64,000 nucleotides of DNA from Actinomycetospora chiangmaiensis DSM 45062. Lineage in GTDB: Bacteria; Actinomycetota; Actinomycetes; Mycobacteriales; Pseudonocardiaceae. The position numbers and the translations under genes were made by a program. Shown here one piece after another: positions 17,475 to 26,575 of the stretch. The notes beneath the pieces are model-generated. The model ran no database searches and was not told where the DNA came from. It saw nothing but the letters and a program-made list of their open reading frames with translations. Within the stretch, counting starts at the first letter, position 1; each line of letters opens with the position of its first letter. Location: positions 1 to 64,000 of the forward strand of contig NZ_KB903218.1 of the NCBI RefSeq assembly GCF_000379625.1. The letters are read 5' to 3'.

Positions 17475-18365
17475 TCAGGAATTCGGGTTGTAGTCGCCCT
17501 GGTGAGGCTTCGGGGCCGGCACCACCGGGACGTCGGTGGCGGGCAGCGGGTAGTAGCGGGCCCAGTCCAACTGGACCTCACCCGGGATGTAGCCGTTGGG
17601 CTGGTTCGCGTCGAGCTGCACGTTGAACGCCATCGGGGACTCCGGGACGGCGTCCTTCGTGGTGTCCGTGGCCCGCGGGACGCCGTCGACGTACCAGGTC
17701 AGGTGGCTCGGCGTCACCTCGATCGCGAAGGTGTGCCACTGCGTCAGATCCAGCGGGATCGCGACGTAGTCCTGCTTCTCCTTCGGATAGTGCACGAAGA
17801 GGTTGACCGAGCCGTTCGCGATGTCGGTCTCGGCGAAGTCGATGTCGTGCTGCCCCTGGTCGTAGGAGATGCCGACCGGGATCAGGGCCACCACGACGTG
17901 GTAGGGACGGCCCTGGACGCCGGGCTGCTGGATCGCGCGCACCCGGGCCTCCCACCGGCCGTACTGCGCGTCGTGGTGGGACAGCGACATCCCGGCGGTC
18001 GTGGCGTCGGCCGTGCCGGACTGGGTCAACACGCCGTCGCCGACCGACACCTGCTTCGGCGACCGGACGCCGTTGCCGCCGTTCCCGGGGCTGTCGTAGA
18101 CCTCCCAGTCGGGGTTCAGGGCGGTCCCGTCGAACTCGTCGTCCCACTGCGGGGTGCCCCAGCGGTACGTCGCCGCGGCGCTCGGCCCGTCGGCCACCCC
18201 CGCCGGGAGGAACGGCACGGCGGCGGGCCCCGCCTCGCGCGCGGACCGGCCCGCCCAGATGACCGCGACCAGGGCGACGGCGAGCACGAGAGCGATCGCG
18301 AGCACCGTCAGGCGGACCGGGCGGCCGAGGCCACGCGGTCCGGCGGACCTCCGGTGCCGGATCAC
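17475..18365 (-). CDS. Membrane-anchored GH16-like glycoside hydrolase
   Basis: A 296-residue protein with a basic N-terminus, one transmembrane signal anchor (about 18-38) and an extracytoplasmic GH16-type beta-jelly roll. Domain landmarks are WDDEFDGTALNPDWEVY, YGRWEARVRA, the active-site strand HDIDFAETD (residues 173-181) and WHTFAIEVTPSHLTWYVDG. In most GH16 enzymes the strand reads E-I-D-x-x-E; here the first Glu is Asp174 while Asp176 and Glu179 are kept, so activity may be altered. GTG at 18365 gives a 4-base overlap with the upstream glycosyltransferase gene. Probably trims, cross-links or releases the exported polysaccharide. Confidence 0.85.
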   Translation of the reverse strand: MIRHRRSAGPRGLGRPVRLTVLAIALVLAVALVAVIWAGRSAREAGPAAVPFLPAGVADGPSAAATYRWGTPQWDDEFDGTALNPDWEVYDSPGNGGNGVRSPKQVSVGDGVLTQSGTADATTAGMSLSHHDAQYGRWEARVRAIQQPGVQGRPYHVVVALIPVGISYDQGQHDIDFAETDIANGSVNLFVHYPKEKQDYVAIPLDLTQWHTFAIEVTPSHLTWYVDGVPRATDTTKDAVPESPMAFNVQLDANQPNGYIPGEVQLDWARYYPLPATDVPVVPAPKPHQGDYNPNS

Positions 18366-19210
18366 ACGCTCAGACGGGTCGTGGTGGTGTCGTCGCCCCA
18401 CGGGCGACCGGGGCGGCGCGGCCAGCGACGGGCCAGGCGCATCGCCTGCTCGTTCATCGTGGTCTCGTAGTCGCGCAGGATGGAGCCGAGGACCCGGCTC
18501 CCGTCACGCCAGGTCCGCAGGTTCGACACCCCGGCGCGGCGGGGGAGCTCCAGGCTCGGCACCTCGGCGATCCGCAGTCCCGCCCGCAGCGCCGACACGG
18601 TCAGGCGCGTCTCCACCTCGAAGCCCGTGCTGGTGAGGTCGAGGTGCTCGAGGGCGTGCCGGTGGAAGGCGACGAAGCCGTAGCAGAGATCGGTCAACGG
18701 GACCCCGTAGAGGTTGTTCACCAGCGACATCAGGGCGCGGTTGCCGGCCCGGCGCGTCCGCGTGATGTCCAGCGAACCACCGCCCAGCATGAAGCGCGAC
18801 CCCTTGACGAGGTCGAATCCCTGGGACAGGAAGTACAGGTAGTGGGGGATCTCGGCGGGGGACATGCTCCCGTCCGCGTCCATCATGACGATCACGTCGC
18901 CGCGTGCCGCGCGGAACCCGACCGCGAGAGCGTCGCCCTTGCCCTCGCCGTCCTGCTCCACGATCCGGACGTCGGGCCGGGCCAGGCGCGCGGTGCGGAT
19001 CGTCTCGTCGCGGGATCTCCCGTCCACGAGAACGATCTCGTCGACGGAATCGGGAACGCGTTCGAGTACCCACCCGATGTTGGCCGCCTCGTTGCGCGCG
19101 GGCACGACGAGAGAAACGCCGATCCGTGTGTCCGCGGCCGGCGGGTGACCCTCTCGCAGACGCGGCTCGCTCGGCGGGGACGGTTCGGGAATCAAGTGGG
19201 GCGTGCTCAC
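18362..19210 (-). CDS. GT2 glycosyltransferase, polyprenyl-phosphate mannosyltransferase-like
   Basis: A 282-residue cytoplasmic GT-A enzyme resembling DPM1/Ppm1-type synthases, which transfer a sugar from an NDP donor to polyprenyl phosphate. Motifs: VSLVVPARNEAANIG, EIVLVDGRSRDET, the metal site MMDADGSMSPAEIP, and CYGFVAFHR near the acceptor site. The usual C-terminal membrane helices are absent. It is the first gene of a two-gene operon with the GH16-like enzyme. Confidence 0.85.
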   Translation of the reverse strand: MSTPHLIPEPSPPSEPRLREGHPPAADTRIGVSLVVPARNEAANIGWVLERVPDSVDEIVLVDGRSRDETIRTARLARPDVRIVEQDGEGKGDALAVGFRAARGDVIVMMDADGSMSPAEIPHYLYFLSQGFDLVKGSRFMLGGGSLDITRTRRAGNRALMSLVNNLYGVPLTDLCYGFVAFHRHALEHLDLTSTGFEVETRLTVSALRAGLRIAEVPSLELPRRAGVSNLRTWRDGSRVLGSILRDYETTMNEQAMRLARRWPRRPGRPWGDDTTTTRLSV

Positions 19211-19309
19211 CTGGGTGATCTCCTCGGGTCACGGTCGGAGAGCCCCGTGATCGAGGCGCCCGATGATCGCGCGAACGAGTCTAGGAACGAGATCTCCGGC
19301 TTCACATCG

Positions 19310-20035
19310 TCATCGCTCATCAGTCCGACTACTCAAGTTGATGGACGACGGCCCTCGCCCGGACGGGTGGGAGTCCGAACGCGGAATGAGCCCGGCGTGA
19401 CGAGCGATGCGCACCGCCTCGAGTCGGCTGTGGGCACCCAGCTTGCGGAAGATGCGATTCGTGTGGGTGCGCACCGTATTGGGCGCCATGTCCAATTCCC
19501 GGGCGATCTCGCCGCTCTGCGCGCCGTCGATCAGACACCCCAGGACCTCCCGCTCCCGCTCCGTCAGATCGGCCAGTGGTCCGTCGTCCACGCGGGCGGA
19601 CGAGGCCAGTCGCACGTCCTCGCGCAGCCCGTCGAGGACCGGTCCGAGCAGGTCGGAGGGGTAGAGGGTGTGGCCGGCGGCCACGGCCCGAATGGCGTCG
19701 GCGATCTCGTGCGCCCGGGTGCGGGACGGGAGCCAGGCCCCCACCCCCTGCCGCGCGGCGACGAGTGCCTCGCCCGCGTCGTCGACGTCGGAGAGCAGGA
19801 CGACGCGGGTGTCGTTCGCCCCGGCGAGCAGTTCCACGAGCCGGGGCCAGATTTCCGACGTCGATGACGCGTCGATGATCGCGGTGTCGGCGCGCGGACC
19901 CGGAGGGCCGTTAAGCAGTTCCTCCGGGCTGCGGTGCGGGAGGACCAGGAGATCGTTCTCGTGTGCGAGTCGGTGGGCGAGCGAGTCCGCCATGAGTCGG
20001 TGTCCGGCGATGATCTGCACTCGCACTACGTTCAC
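19310..20035 (-). CDS. LuxR/NarL-type regulator with degenerate receiver domain
   Basis: A 241-residue DNA-binding regulator. The C-terminal HTH is canonical (LTEREREVLGCLIDGAQSGEIARELDMAPNTVRTHTNRIFRKL). The N-terminal domain has receiver-like length, but the start IIAGHRLMADSL lacks the usual acidic pair and only one candidate acceptor Asp (TAIIDAS) remains. It may act without classical phosphorylation. Divergent from a similar regulator gene at 20228; the shared upstream region contains a dyad. Likely controls neighbouring polysaccharide genes, by inference. Confidence 0.83.
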   Translation of the reverse strand: MNVVRVQIIAGHRLMADSLAHRLAHENDLLVLPHRSPEELLNGPPGPRADTAIIDASSTSEIWPRLVELLAGANDTRVVLLSDVDDAGEALVAARQGVGAWLPSRTRAHEIADAIRAVAAGHTLYPSDLLGPVLDGLREDVRLASSARVDDGPLADLTEREREVLGCLIDGAQSGEIARELDMAPNTVRTHTNRIFRKLGAHSRLEAVRIARHAGLIPRSDSHPSGRGPSSINLSSRTDER

Positions 20036-20106
20036 GTCCGGTGACGTTACGGAGTGGGCCGAGATCTATTCATCGCTCAGTTGAGGTATCTGTAGTGTTG
20101 ATATTG

Positions 20107-20122
20107 TCCGTGCTGCCACGGA
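20107..20122. promoter_or_regulatory. Dyad between divergent LuxR regulators
   Basis: TCCGTG and CACGGA flank a 4-base spacer, a perfect 6-4-6 dyad, in the 190-base region between two divergent luxR-type genes. The geometry suits a dimeric LuxR/NarL operator. Confidence 0.4.
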
Positions 20123-20227
20123 TTCTGTTATCCGATGGTGACCGAAGAATCGATCGGGTGATGCAACGCGTCGGGGTGATGCGCGTCCGGGAGAACAGGA
20201 AAGAGAAGGTCCAGGGGGCTGGTGGAT

Positions 20228-20878
20228 ATGACCGATATCGCCGTGGTGGACGGACACGTCCTGTTTGCCGAGCTGTTGTGTGGCGCTTTGTCCGAATACT
20301 CGCTCCATGCGGTCGGCTTCGCCTCGACGGCGGAGGCCGCGGTCGACCTGGTCCGGGCCCGTCGTCCGGCGCTCTGCCTCGTCGACCCCCGCTCGCTGCC
20401 CGACGAGGACGACGAGGTGGTCATCCGCCTGGCGGCGGCGGGCGGCGGTGCCACCCGCGTCGTGGTCATCACCGACGACGTGGACGAGGCCGCTGCGCGT
20501 GCGGCGCGCTCGGTCGGGGCCTCGTTGCTGCCCAAGGGTGGCGGCATGGTGATGCTGCTCGACGCGCTGAGCCGGGTGCAGCGCGGCGAGACCGTCGTGC
20601 GGCTGCCCCGCCGCACCGTCGCGCGACGCTCCGAGGCCGCGACCGCCGTGCACCGCCTCGCGGCCACCCTCACCGTCCGGGAACGCGAGTGCCTGGCGAT
20701 GCTGGTCGACGGGTCGACCACCGCGCAGATGGTCGAGGAGCTCGGTATCTCGGTGATGACGGTGCGCAGCCACGTGCGGTCGGTGCTGTGCAAGCTCGGC
20801 GTGCACTCGCGCCTGGAGGCGGCCTCGCTCGCGGTACGGCACGGCCTCGTCGAGACGGTGCAGTCGGACGCGGGCTGA
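20228..20878 (+). CDS. LuxR/NarL-type response regulator
   Basis: A 216-residue regulator with a receiver-like domain (start MTDIAVVDGHVLFAELL, putative acceptor in ALCLVDPRSLP) and a C-terminal LuxR HTH (LTVRERECLAMLVDGSTTAQMVEELGISVMTVRSHVRSVLCKL). The ATG at 20228 follows GGTGG; a GTG two codons upstream is possible. Only six bases separate its stop from the convergent flippase gene. It is a paralogue-like partner of the divergent regulator. No histidine kinase is adjacent. Confidence 0.83.
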   Translation: MTDIAVVDGHVLFAELLCGALSEYSLHAVGFASTAEAAVDLVRARRPALCLVDPRSLPDEDDEVVIRLAAAGGGATRVVVITDDVDEAAARAARSVGASLLPKGGGMVMLLDALSRVQRGETVVRLPRRTVARRSEAATAVHRLAATLTVRERECLAMLVDGSTTAQMVEELGISVMTVRSHVRSVLCKLGVHSRLEAASLAVRHGLVETVQSDAG

Positions 20879-20884
20879 CCGGGC

Positions 20885-22168
20885 CTAGGTGGAGGGGAGC
20901 TCCGACGGGCGCCGCGTCGCGATCACGCACCCCAGGTGCACCGCGACGTAGCACCCGGCGACGAGCACGAGGGGATCGAGACCCGCCGTCGTCGCGATCC
21001 CGGGGGCGAGCGCCGCGCCGAGCGCGACGAGGCCCGCCGAGGTCAGCGACAGCGCCGCGTAGCGCCCGCCCCTCCCGAAGGCCTGGTACTCGGCGAGCCG
21101 GTGGATGACCCAGAGGCGCAGCGCGACGCCGAGCAGCAGCACCCGGAACACGGCGGCGTGGCTCGCGTACTCCGGACCGAAGAGCGCCAGCACCGGGTGC
21201 GCGACGAGCGCGGCGACGGCGAGGGCGGGCAGCATCAGCCACAGCAGCCGGCGCCGGCTCGCGCGGCTGTGCTCCCGCCCGTGCTCCGGGTCGCGGGAGA
21301 CCGCCCCCGCGACGGAGGCCACGAAGTACTGCGCGACGACGTCCACCACGGTGACGCCCTGCCACATGAGGAAGAAGGCCGCGCCCGGCGCCGGCCCGAC
21401 CGTGACGGTCACCAGCAGCGGCACGAGGCCCGCGAGCAGCGTGACGCCGATCTGTCCCGCGTACGTCGGGCCCAGGAACGCGACGACGTCGCGCCGCCGG
21501 GGGAGATGCTCGGTCCCGACGGCGGGTGGGGGCCGGCGGGTCCACAGCACGGTGGCGACGGCCGCCGCGACCACGCACACCGCGACCGGGACGAGCCACG
21601 ACCCCACCACGACCGCCGCGCTCGTCGCGCCGCCCGCCACGACGAGGACGACGACGCGGCTCACGGCGTAGAGGACGGCCCGCCCCGGGCACCACCAGGG
21701 CCGCCGGAGCCCGACCAGGACGTAGTCCTGCTGCTGGTAGAGCGCCCACGCGACGCAGGCGAGGACGAGGACGGCCCCGGCGACGACCGGGCCGCCGACC
21801 TCCGCGACCGCCGAGACGACACCTCCGGCGCCCGGCAGCAGGAGGACCAGCCCGCCGACGCCGGCCGCGAGCAGGACGACGGTGAGCGCGCAGCGGACGA
21901 GCAGGTTCCGCGTGTGCCGGCCCGCGTGGGGCAGCCAACGGAGCAGGGCGATCCCGAGGTTCACCTCGGTGCAGCCGGCGACGACCTGGAACGCCGACAC
22001 GAAGGCGGACGCCCGCCCGACCTCCGCCGGGTCCAGTGTCCGCGCGACGTACAGCCAGCTCGCCATGCCGACGGCCGCGCCGATACCCGCCGTCAGCGAG
22101 AGGGCCAGGCCGTCGCCGAAGGCGCCGTCCGGGACCCGCCGTGCCCGGGTCCGGATCGCCAGGGGCAC
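20885..22168 (-). CDS. Wzx-like polysaccharide flippase
   Basis: A 427-residue polytopic membrane protein of the MOP/Wzx type with about 12 hydrophobic helices, likely flipping lipid-linked oligosaccharides outward. Start region LALSLTAGIGAAVGMASWLYVARTL and the central YQQQDYVLVGLRRPWW are typical of actinobacterial members. It stands alone on the minus strand, separated by 144 bases from the divergent GMC oxidoreductase gene, beyond which lies a second flippase. Confidence 0.8.
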   Translation of the reverse strand: MPLAIRTRARRVPDGAFGDGLALSLTAGIGAAVGMASWLYVARTLDPAEVGRASAFVSAFQVVAGCTEVNLGIALLRWLPHAGRHTRNLLVRCALTVVLLAAGVGGLVLLLPGAGGVVSAVAEVGGPVVAGAVLVLACVAWALYQQQDYVLVGLRRPWWCPGRAVLYAVSRVVVLVVAGGATSAAVVVGSWLVPVAVCVVAAAVATVLWTRRPPPAVGTEHLPRRRDVVAFLGPTYAGQIGVTLLAGLVPLLVTVTVGPAPGAAFFLMWQGVTVVDVVAQYFVASVAGAVSRDPEHGREHSRASRRRLLWLMLPALAVAALVAHPVLALFGPEYASHAAVFRVLLLGVALRLWVIHRLAEYQAFGRGGRYAALSLTSAGLVALGAALAPGIATTAGLDPLVLVAGCYVAVHLGCVIATRRPSELPST

Positions 22169-22312
22169 GTCCCCACTGTCGATCGTCCGTCACGCTCCCG
22201 GATCCCCCAGACGACGGCGCGTGCCTACGTCGTGTGCGGGTTCCGGACACGGACGACACGGCGAATCGTGATCGCACGCTCCGCCACCCGGGTCGGACGT
22301 CGAGGAGGAACC

Positions 22313-23983
22313 GTGCGAGGAGCGGACAGGGTCGACTTCGTGGTGATCGGCGCCGGGTCGGCGGGGTCGGTCCTCGCGAACCGGCTCAGCGCCGACCCCA
22401 CGCGGCGGGTGCTGGTCCTCGAGGCCGGTCGCCTCGACCACCTGTGGGACCTCGCCGTGCACATCCCGGGAGCCCTCTCGTTCCCGGTGGGCAGCCGGTG
22501 GCACGACTGGCGCTACGAGTCCGAGCCGGAGCCCGAGATGCTCGGCCGTCGGATGCACCATCCCCGGGGCAAGCTGGTCGGCGGATCGAGCAGCATCAAC
22601 GCGATGGTGTTCCAGCGGGGACACCCCGCCGTCTACGACCGCTGGGGCGCCGAGCCCGGGCTGGCGGCCTGGGACTACGAGCACTGCCTGCCCTACTTCC
22701 GGCGGCTCGAGACCGTCCGCGAGGACGCGGACGGGGCGGCGCCCGCGCTCCGGGGCCGGTCGGGACCGCAGACCCTCGAGCGCGGACCGGTCACGCACCC
22801 GCTGTTCGACGCCCTGTTCGCGGCGGCCCGCCAGGCGGGACACCCGGTGATCCCGGGGTTCAACGGGGAGGACCCCGAGGGCTTCGGACCGTGGGACCGC
22901 ACCATCTCCCGCGGCCGACGCGTGTCCGCGGCCCGCTCTTTCCTGCACCCCGTCCTGGATCGGCGCAATCTCGAGGTCCGCACCCGCACCCTCGTCACGG
23001 GTCTCGTCCTCGACGGCGACCGCGTGACCGGTGTGCGCTACCTCGACGCGCGCGGACGGGAGCACGCCGTCGTCGCGGGGGAGGTGGTGCTCTCCGGCGG
23101 CGCGTTCAACTCGCCGCAGGTGCTGCAGCTGTCCGGGATCGGGGACCCCGTGGACCTCGTGGCCGCCGGCGTCCGGGTCCGCCACGAGCTGCCCGCCGTC
23201 GGGCGCTATCTCGAGGACCACCTCGTCGGGAAGATCCAGCACGCCTGCGCGGTCCCCGTGACGATGGGGGCGATGCGGCACAAGCGCAACTGGCCGCTGA
23301 TCGGGCTGGGCTGGCTCGTCGGACGCGGCCCGGCGACGACCAACCTGTTCGAGGGCGGCGGGTTCCTCCGGACCCGGCCCGAGCTCGACGCGCCCGACCT
23401 CATGGTCGGCTTCGCCCCGGTCTCGATGGCGTTCCACGAGAACGCGCCCGAGCACGGCTACCAGCTGCTGATGGCCCACATGAGCATGGAGTCGCGCGGC
23501 AGCGTCCGCATCCGTTCCTCCGATCCGCGGGTCGCACCCCGGCTGCTGTTCAACTACCTGTCGACGCCGAACGACCGCCGGTTCTGGGTGGACGCCCTCC
23601 GGCTCACGCGCGAGGTCTTCGACCAGGAGGCGTTCCGGCCCTTCGAGGGCGGCGAGGTGTTCCCGGGACCGTCTGTGTCGACCGACGACGAGGTGGTCGA
23701 CTGGGTCCGGCGCACCGGCGAGACCGACATGCACCCGACGTCGTCCTGCCGCATGGGCACGGGCGCCGACTCGGTCGTCGACCCGGCGACGATGCGGGTA
23801 CACGGGCTGACGGGCGTGCGCGTCGTCGACGCGTCCGTGATGCCCCACTGCCCGAACAGCGCCACCCACGCCCCCACGATGATGGTCGCGGAGAAGGCGG
23901 CCGACCTGCTGCTCGGCAACACCCCGCTCGCGCCTCAACCTGTGGAGCGCCCCCGGCGGCACCCGTCCGAGGCGTCGTCCTGA
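22313..23983 (+). CDS. GMC-family FAD-dependent oxidoreductase
   Basis: A 556-residue flavoprotein of the glucose-methanol-choline family, oxidising an alcohol group. The FAD-binding VIGAGSAGSVLANRLS is at residues about 11-26, GMC signature 1 at HPRGKLVGGSSSINAMVFQRG, and signature 2 at SGGAFNSPQVLQLSGIGDP. The C-terminal catalytic region has HPTSSCRMG and NSATHAPTMMVAEKAADLL. GTG start with GAGGAGG at ideal spacing. No signal peptide, so cytoplasmic. The stop overlaps the start of the second flippase, tying it to a glycan or lipid-linked intermediate pathway; substrate unknown. Confidence 0.88.
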   Translation: MRGADRVDFVVIGAGSAGSVLANRLSADPTRRVLVLEAGRLDHLWDLAVHIPGALSFPVGSRWHDWRYESEPEPEMLGRRMHHPRGKLVGGSSSINAMVFQRGHPAVYDRWGAEPGLAAWDYEHCLPYFRRLETVREDADGAAPALRGRSGPQTLERGPVTHPLFDALFAAARQAGHPVIPGFNGEDPEGFGPWDRTISRGRRVSAARSFLHPVLDRRNLEVRTRTLVTGLVLDGDRVTGVRYLDARGREHAVVAGEVVLSGGAFNSPQVLQLSGIGDPVDLVAAGVRVRHELPAVGRYLEDHLVGKIQHACAVPVTMGAMRHKRNWPLIGLGWLVGRGPATTNLFEGGGFLRTRPELDAPDLMVGFAPVSMAFHENAPEHGYQLLMAHMSMESRGSVRIRSSDPRVAPRLLFNYLSTPNDRRFWVDALRLTREVFDQEAFRPFEGGEVFPGPSVSTDDEVVDWVRRTGETDMHPTSSCRMGTGADSVVDPATMRVHGLTGVRVVDASVMPHCPNSATHAPTMMVAEKAADLLLGNTPLAPQPVERPRRHPSEASS

Positions 23984-25248
23984 CCACCGTCCGACCCGCC
24001 GTCCTCCGGGGCTGGCGGGCCCCGCAGCACCGGGACGGGGCAGCGCTCGTCCTCAGCTCCGGCCTGTCCTCGGCGGTCGGATTCGGCTACTGGATCGTCG
24101 CCGCCCGCCTGTTCCCACCCGCCGTCGTCGGGATCAACACGACGATCGTCTCGACCCTCACCATGCTCGCCGGGGTCGCGCAGCTGAACCTCGGGAGCGG
24201 GCTGCTGCGCTTCCTCGGGGACGCCGGCGGGGAGGCGCGCCGGCTCGTCGGGCGGTGCTACGTCGTGGCCGCGGGCGTCGGCCTCCTCGCGGGCGTGGGC
24301 TTCGCAGCGGGGGCCCGGTGGTGGGCGCCAGGCCTCGTCGGCGCCGTCGGCTACGGCCCGCTGTTCGCCCTCTTCGCCCTGGCGGCGCCGGTGTGGACGC
24401 TCTTCGTGATGCAGGACTACGTGCTCACCGCGGCGCACCGGGCCGTGGTGGTGCCGATCGAGAACCTGGCGTTCGCCCTGCTCAAGGTCGGTCTGCTCGT
24501 GGTGGCCGCCGTGGTCGGCGTCGAGGCGGGCATCGCCGTGTCCTGGAGCGTGGCGAGCGTCGTCGCCGTGGTGGGCGTTGGCTGGTACCTGTCGCGGGTC
24601 CTCCCGCGGGGCGGGGAGATCGGTCCCGGCGCCCAGCCCCGTGCGATGGCCCGGTACGTGGCCTTCGACTGGGTGGGGACGGCGTGCCTCGGCGCGGTCT
24701 ACTCCGTGCCGCCGCTCCTCGTGCTGCTCCGCCTCGGGGCGGACGCAGCCGCGACCTTCGGGATCTGCTGGACCATCGCCTTCAGCCTGTACCTGGTGGG
24801 ACAGGGCATGGGGCAGTCGTTCGTCGCGCACGCCGCCGCGTCCCCGGACCAGGCCGCCCCCGCCGCACGGGAGATGGCGACGAAGGTCCTCACGCTGGTC
24901 GTCCCCGCCGCGATCGTGCTGGCCGTCGCGGCCCGGTGGGTGCTCGCCGTCTTCGGCGACCACTACGCCCGCACCGGCGGGACGCTCCTGGCGCTCCTGG
25001 CCGCCTCCGCGGTGCCGAGCACGATCTCCGCGGCCGGGATCGCCCTCGCGCGGGTCCGGCACCGCCGCTGGGGTCAGGCCGGCATCCCGGCGCTCGCCGT
25101 CCTCGTCGTCATCCCGCTCGCGTGGGCCCTCGTCGGCCCGCTCGGTCTCACCGGCGTCGGCGTGGCGGTCCTCGTCGGGCAGACCGTGGTGGCGGTGGTC
25201 ATCCTCGCCGTGGGACGGCGCGAGCGCCCCGCGCCGTCCCCGGCATGA
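23980..25248 (+). CDS. Wzx-like polysaccharide flippase
   Basis: A roughly 422-residue polytopic MOP/Wzx-type protein with about 12 helices (ALVLSSGLSSAVGFGYWIVAAR near the start; VMQDYVLTAAHRAVVVPIEN in the middle). No ATG, GTG or TTG lies in frame near the junction. The best start is the CTG at 23980, which overlaps the GMC oxidoreductase stop as CTGA. It resembles the opposite-strand flippase at 20885-22168 in length and landmarks, suggesting old duplication. Confidence 0.78.
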   Translation: MTTVRPAVLRGWRAPQHRDGAALVLSSGLSSAVGFGYWIVAARLFPPAVVGINTTIVSTLTMLAGVAQLNLGSGLLRFLGDAGGEARRLVGRCYVVAAGVGLLAGVGFAAGARWWAPGLVGAVGYGPLFALFALAAPVWTLFVMQDYVLTAAHRAVVVPIENLAFALLKVGLLVVAAVVGVEAGIAVSWSVASVVAVVGVGWYLSRVLPRGGEIGPGAQPRAMARYVAFDWVGTACLGAVYSVPPLLVLLRLGADAAATFGICWTIAFSLYLVGQGMGQSFVAHAAASPDQAAPAAREMATKVLTLVVPAAIVLAVAARWVLAVFGDHYARTGGTLLALLAASAVPSTISAAGIALARVRHRRWGQAGIPALAVLVVIPLAWALVGPLGLTGVGVAVLVGQTVVAVVILAVGRRERPAPSPA

Positions 25249-25326
25249 GGCGACCGTCGGCGCGTGCATGCACGGATCCAGTGGGAAGGCAAACACCGGT
25301 CGGCCGCGCCGCCGAGTCTGCGCTTC

Positions 25327-26196
25327 TCAGTCGCCTCGTGAAGGGTTCTCGAGGTTGCCCGGTACCTCGGCCTTCGACGGGTCGGGCTTGCCGTTCTCGT
25401 CGAGCACGTCGGTGTCGGGGCTGCAGAAACCACCGAGGTTGTGCTCGTAGGGGCCGCAGCCGTCTCCGTGTCGCCCGGTGGGACCGCTGCTGGACGGGGA
25501 CATGTTGGTGCTCGACGTCGCGATCGTGGGCTGGGAGGTGGCCGTGGCGGTGGTCCACGGGCCGCTGATCGTGCCGAGGCCGGCGCCGAGCGGCCCGACC
25601 GCCTGCTCGAACTGCAGGGCGTAACCACTCGAGCGGTACCGATAGCCGTTCCCGTCGTGTATAGGACGGGTGCGGAGAGCGTCCAGGAGGTGGTTGCGGA
25701 CGGCTGAGCTCGTGAGGTCGGGGAAGCTCGTGAGGCCGTCGTCGGAGCCGGCCCCGCCTTCCGAGCGTCGGAGGGCATCGATGTCGTTCTGCTGCAGTGC
25801 GGTGTAGACGACTCGGACCTGCGCGGCGGTTGCGTCCTCCACGGTGCGGCCGGCGGTGTCGACGAGTTGCGGTCCGGGTGCGACGGAGGCGGTGGAGGCC
25901 CGCACGGCGACCGTGGTCGGGGTGGACCCCGGGCCCGCGGTGACCGCCACGGAAGTCGGATTCGGAGTCGCGTCGTGATGACCGAGCGCGTATGCACCGG
26001 CTCCGGTCCCGAGCAGCAGTGTGCCCACGAGGACGCCCGGGCCGACCCAGCGGAGGATCGAGGGGCGGGACGCTGGCGGCTGCTCGACGTGGCGCGGTGC
26101 CTGGACCGGAATCGGTGCGGTGACGGAGTCCCAGACCCACGGCGACGATTCGACCTCACGGCGGGCGTGGCGCGGAGCGGTGATGGTGCTGGTCAT
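25327..26196 (-). CDS. Single-pass membrane protein with extracytoplasmic domain
   Basis: A 289-residue protein of unknown family. About 55 cytoplasmic residues precede a transmembrane helix (VGPGVLVGTLLLGTGAGAYALG). The exported part has a Thr/Val/Pro-rich linker, then a helical domain containing RVVYTALQQNDIDALRR, and a Cys-bearing tail (GCGPYEHNLGGFC). ATG 26196 follows GGGGGAA. The helical domain plus linker gives an NTF2-like or sensor-like impression, but this is not established. Confidence 0.65.
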   Translation of the reverse strand: MTSTITAPRHARREVESSPWVWDSVTAPIPVQAPRHVEQPPASRPSILRWVGPGVLVGTLLLGTGAGAYALGHHDATPNPTSVAVTAGPGSTPTTVAVRASTASVAPGPQLVDTAGRTVEDATAAQVRVVYTALQQNDIDALRRSEGGAGSDDGLTSFPDLTSSAVRNHLLDALRTRPIHDGNGYRYRSSGYALQFEQAVGPLGAGLGTISGPWTTATATSQPTIATSSTNMSPSSSGPTGRHGDGCGPYEHNLGGFCSPDTDVLDENGKPDPSKAEVPGNLENPSRGD

Positions 26197-26575
26197 GGCG
26201 TTCCCCCGAAGCGCGGCAGTGACGGCGGGGAGTTCGCCCGGTCGCGGCGATCCGTTATCGATCGTGGAATTCGCGGGCCAGTGTTCACTCGAACGAGTGG
26301 CGCCCCGATCAGTGTCGCTTCCGCCGCCTCCAAGAGCACCCGTCGCTCTGGCGTCTTCGTCCACCCGGGGCGACAAGGGCGGAGCGGCGTGACGAGCGAG
26401 TGACGCCCATATCGGCATGCCCAGCATTCGGGACCGGGGAGACGACGACCGGCCTGTCCTCCGACGGCCGATGACGCTCAGCCTGTCGTTCCCGAAGGAC
26501 ATGCGAGGTCGTTGCGAGATGGGCGCTCCGTCCGATGAGTCGTGTCCACCCACACGATCCTCGGGTATCGCTCGG
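26197..26575. other. Intergenic stretch, nothing recognised
   Basis: 379 bases between two minus-strand genes. It must hold the promoter of the 25327-26196 gene. A modest dip in GC near 26250-26300 is the only visible feature. Confidence 0.4.

Noticed and set aside
25263-25274. Perfect 12-base palindrome CGTGCATGCACG between convergent genes
   Set aside because: Too short and without a loop to be a terminator; no gene start nearby for an operator role.
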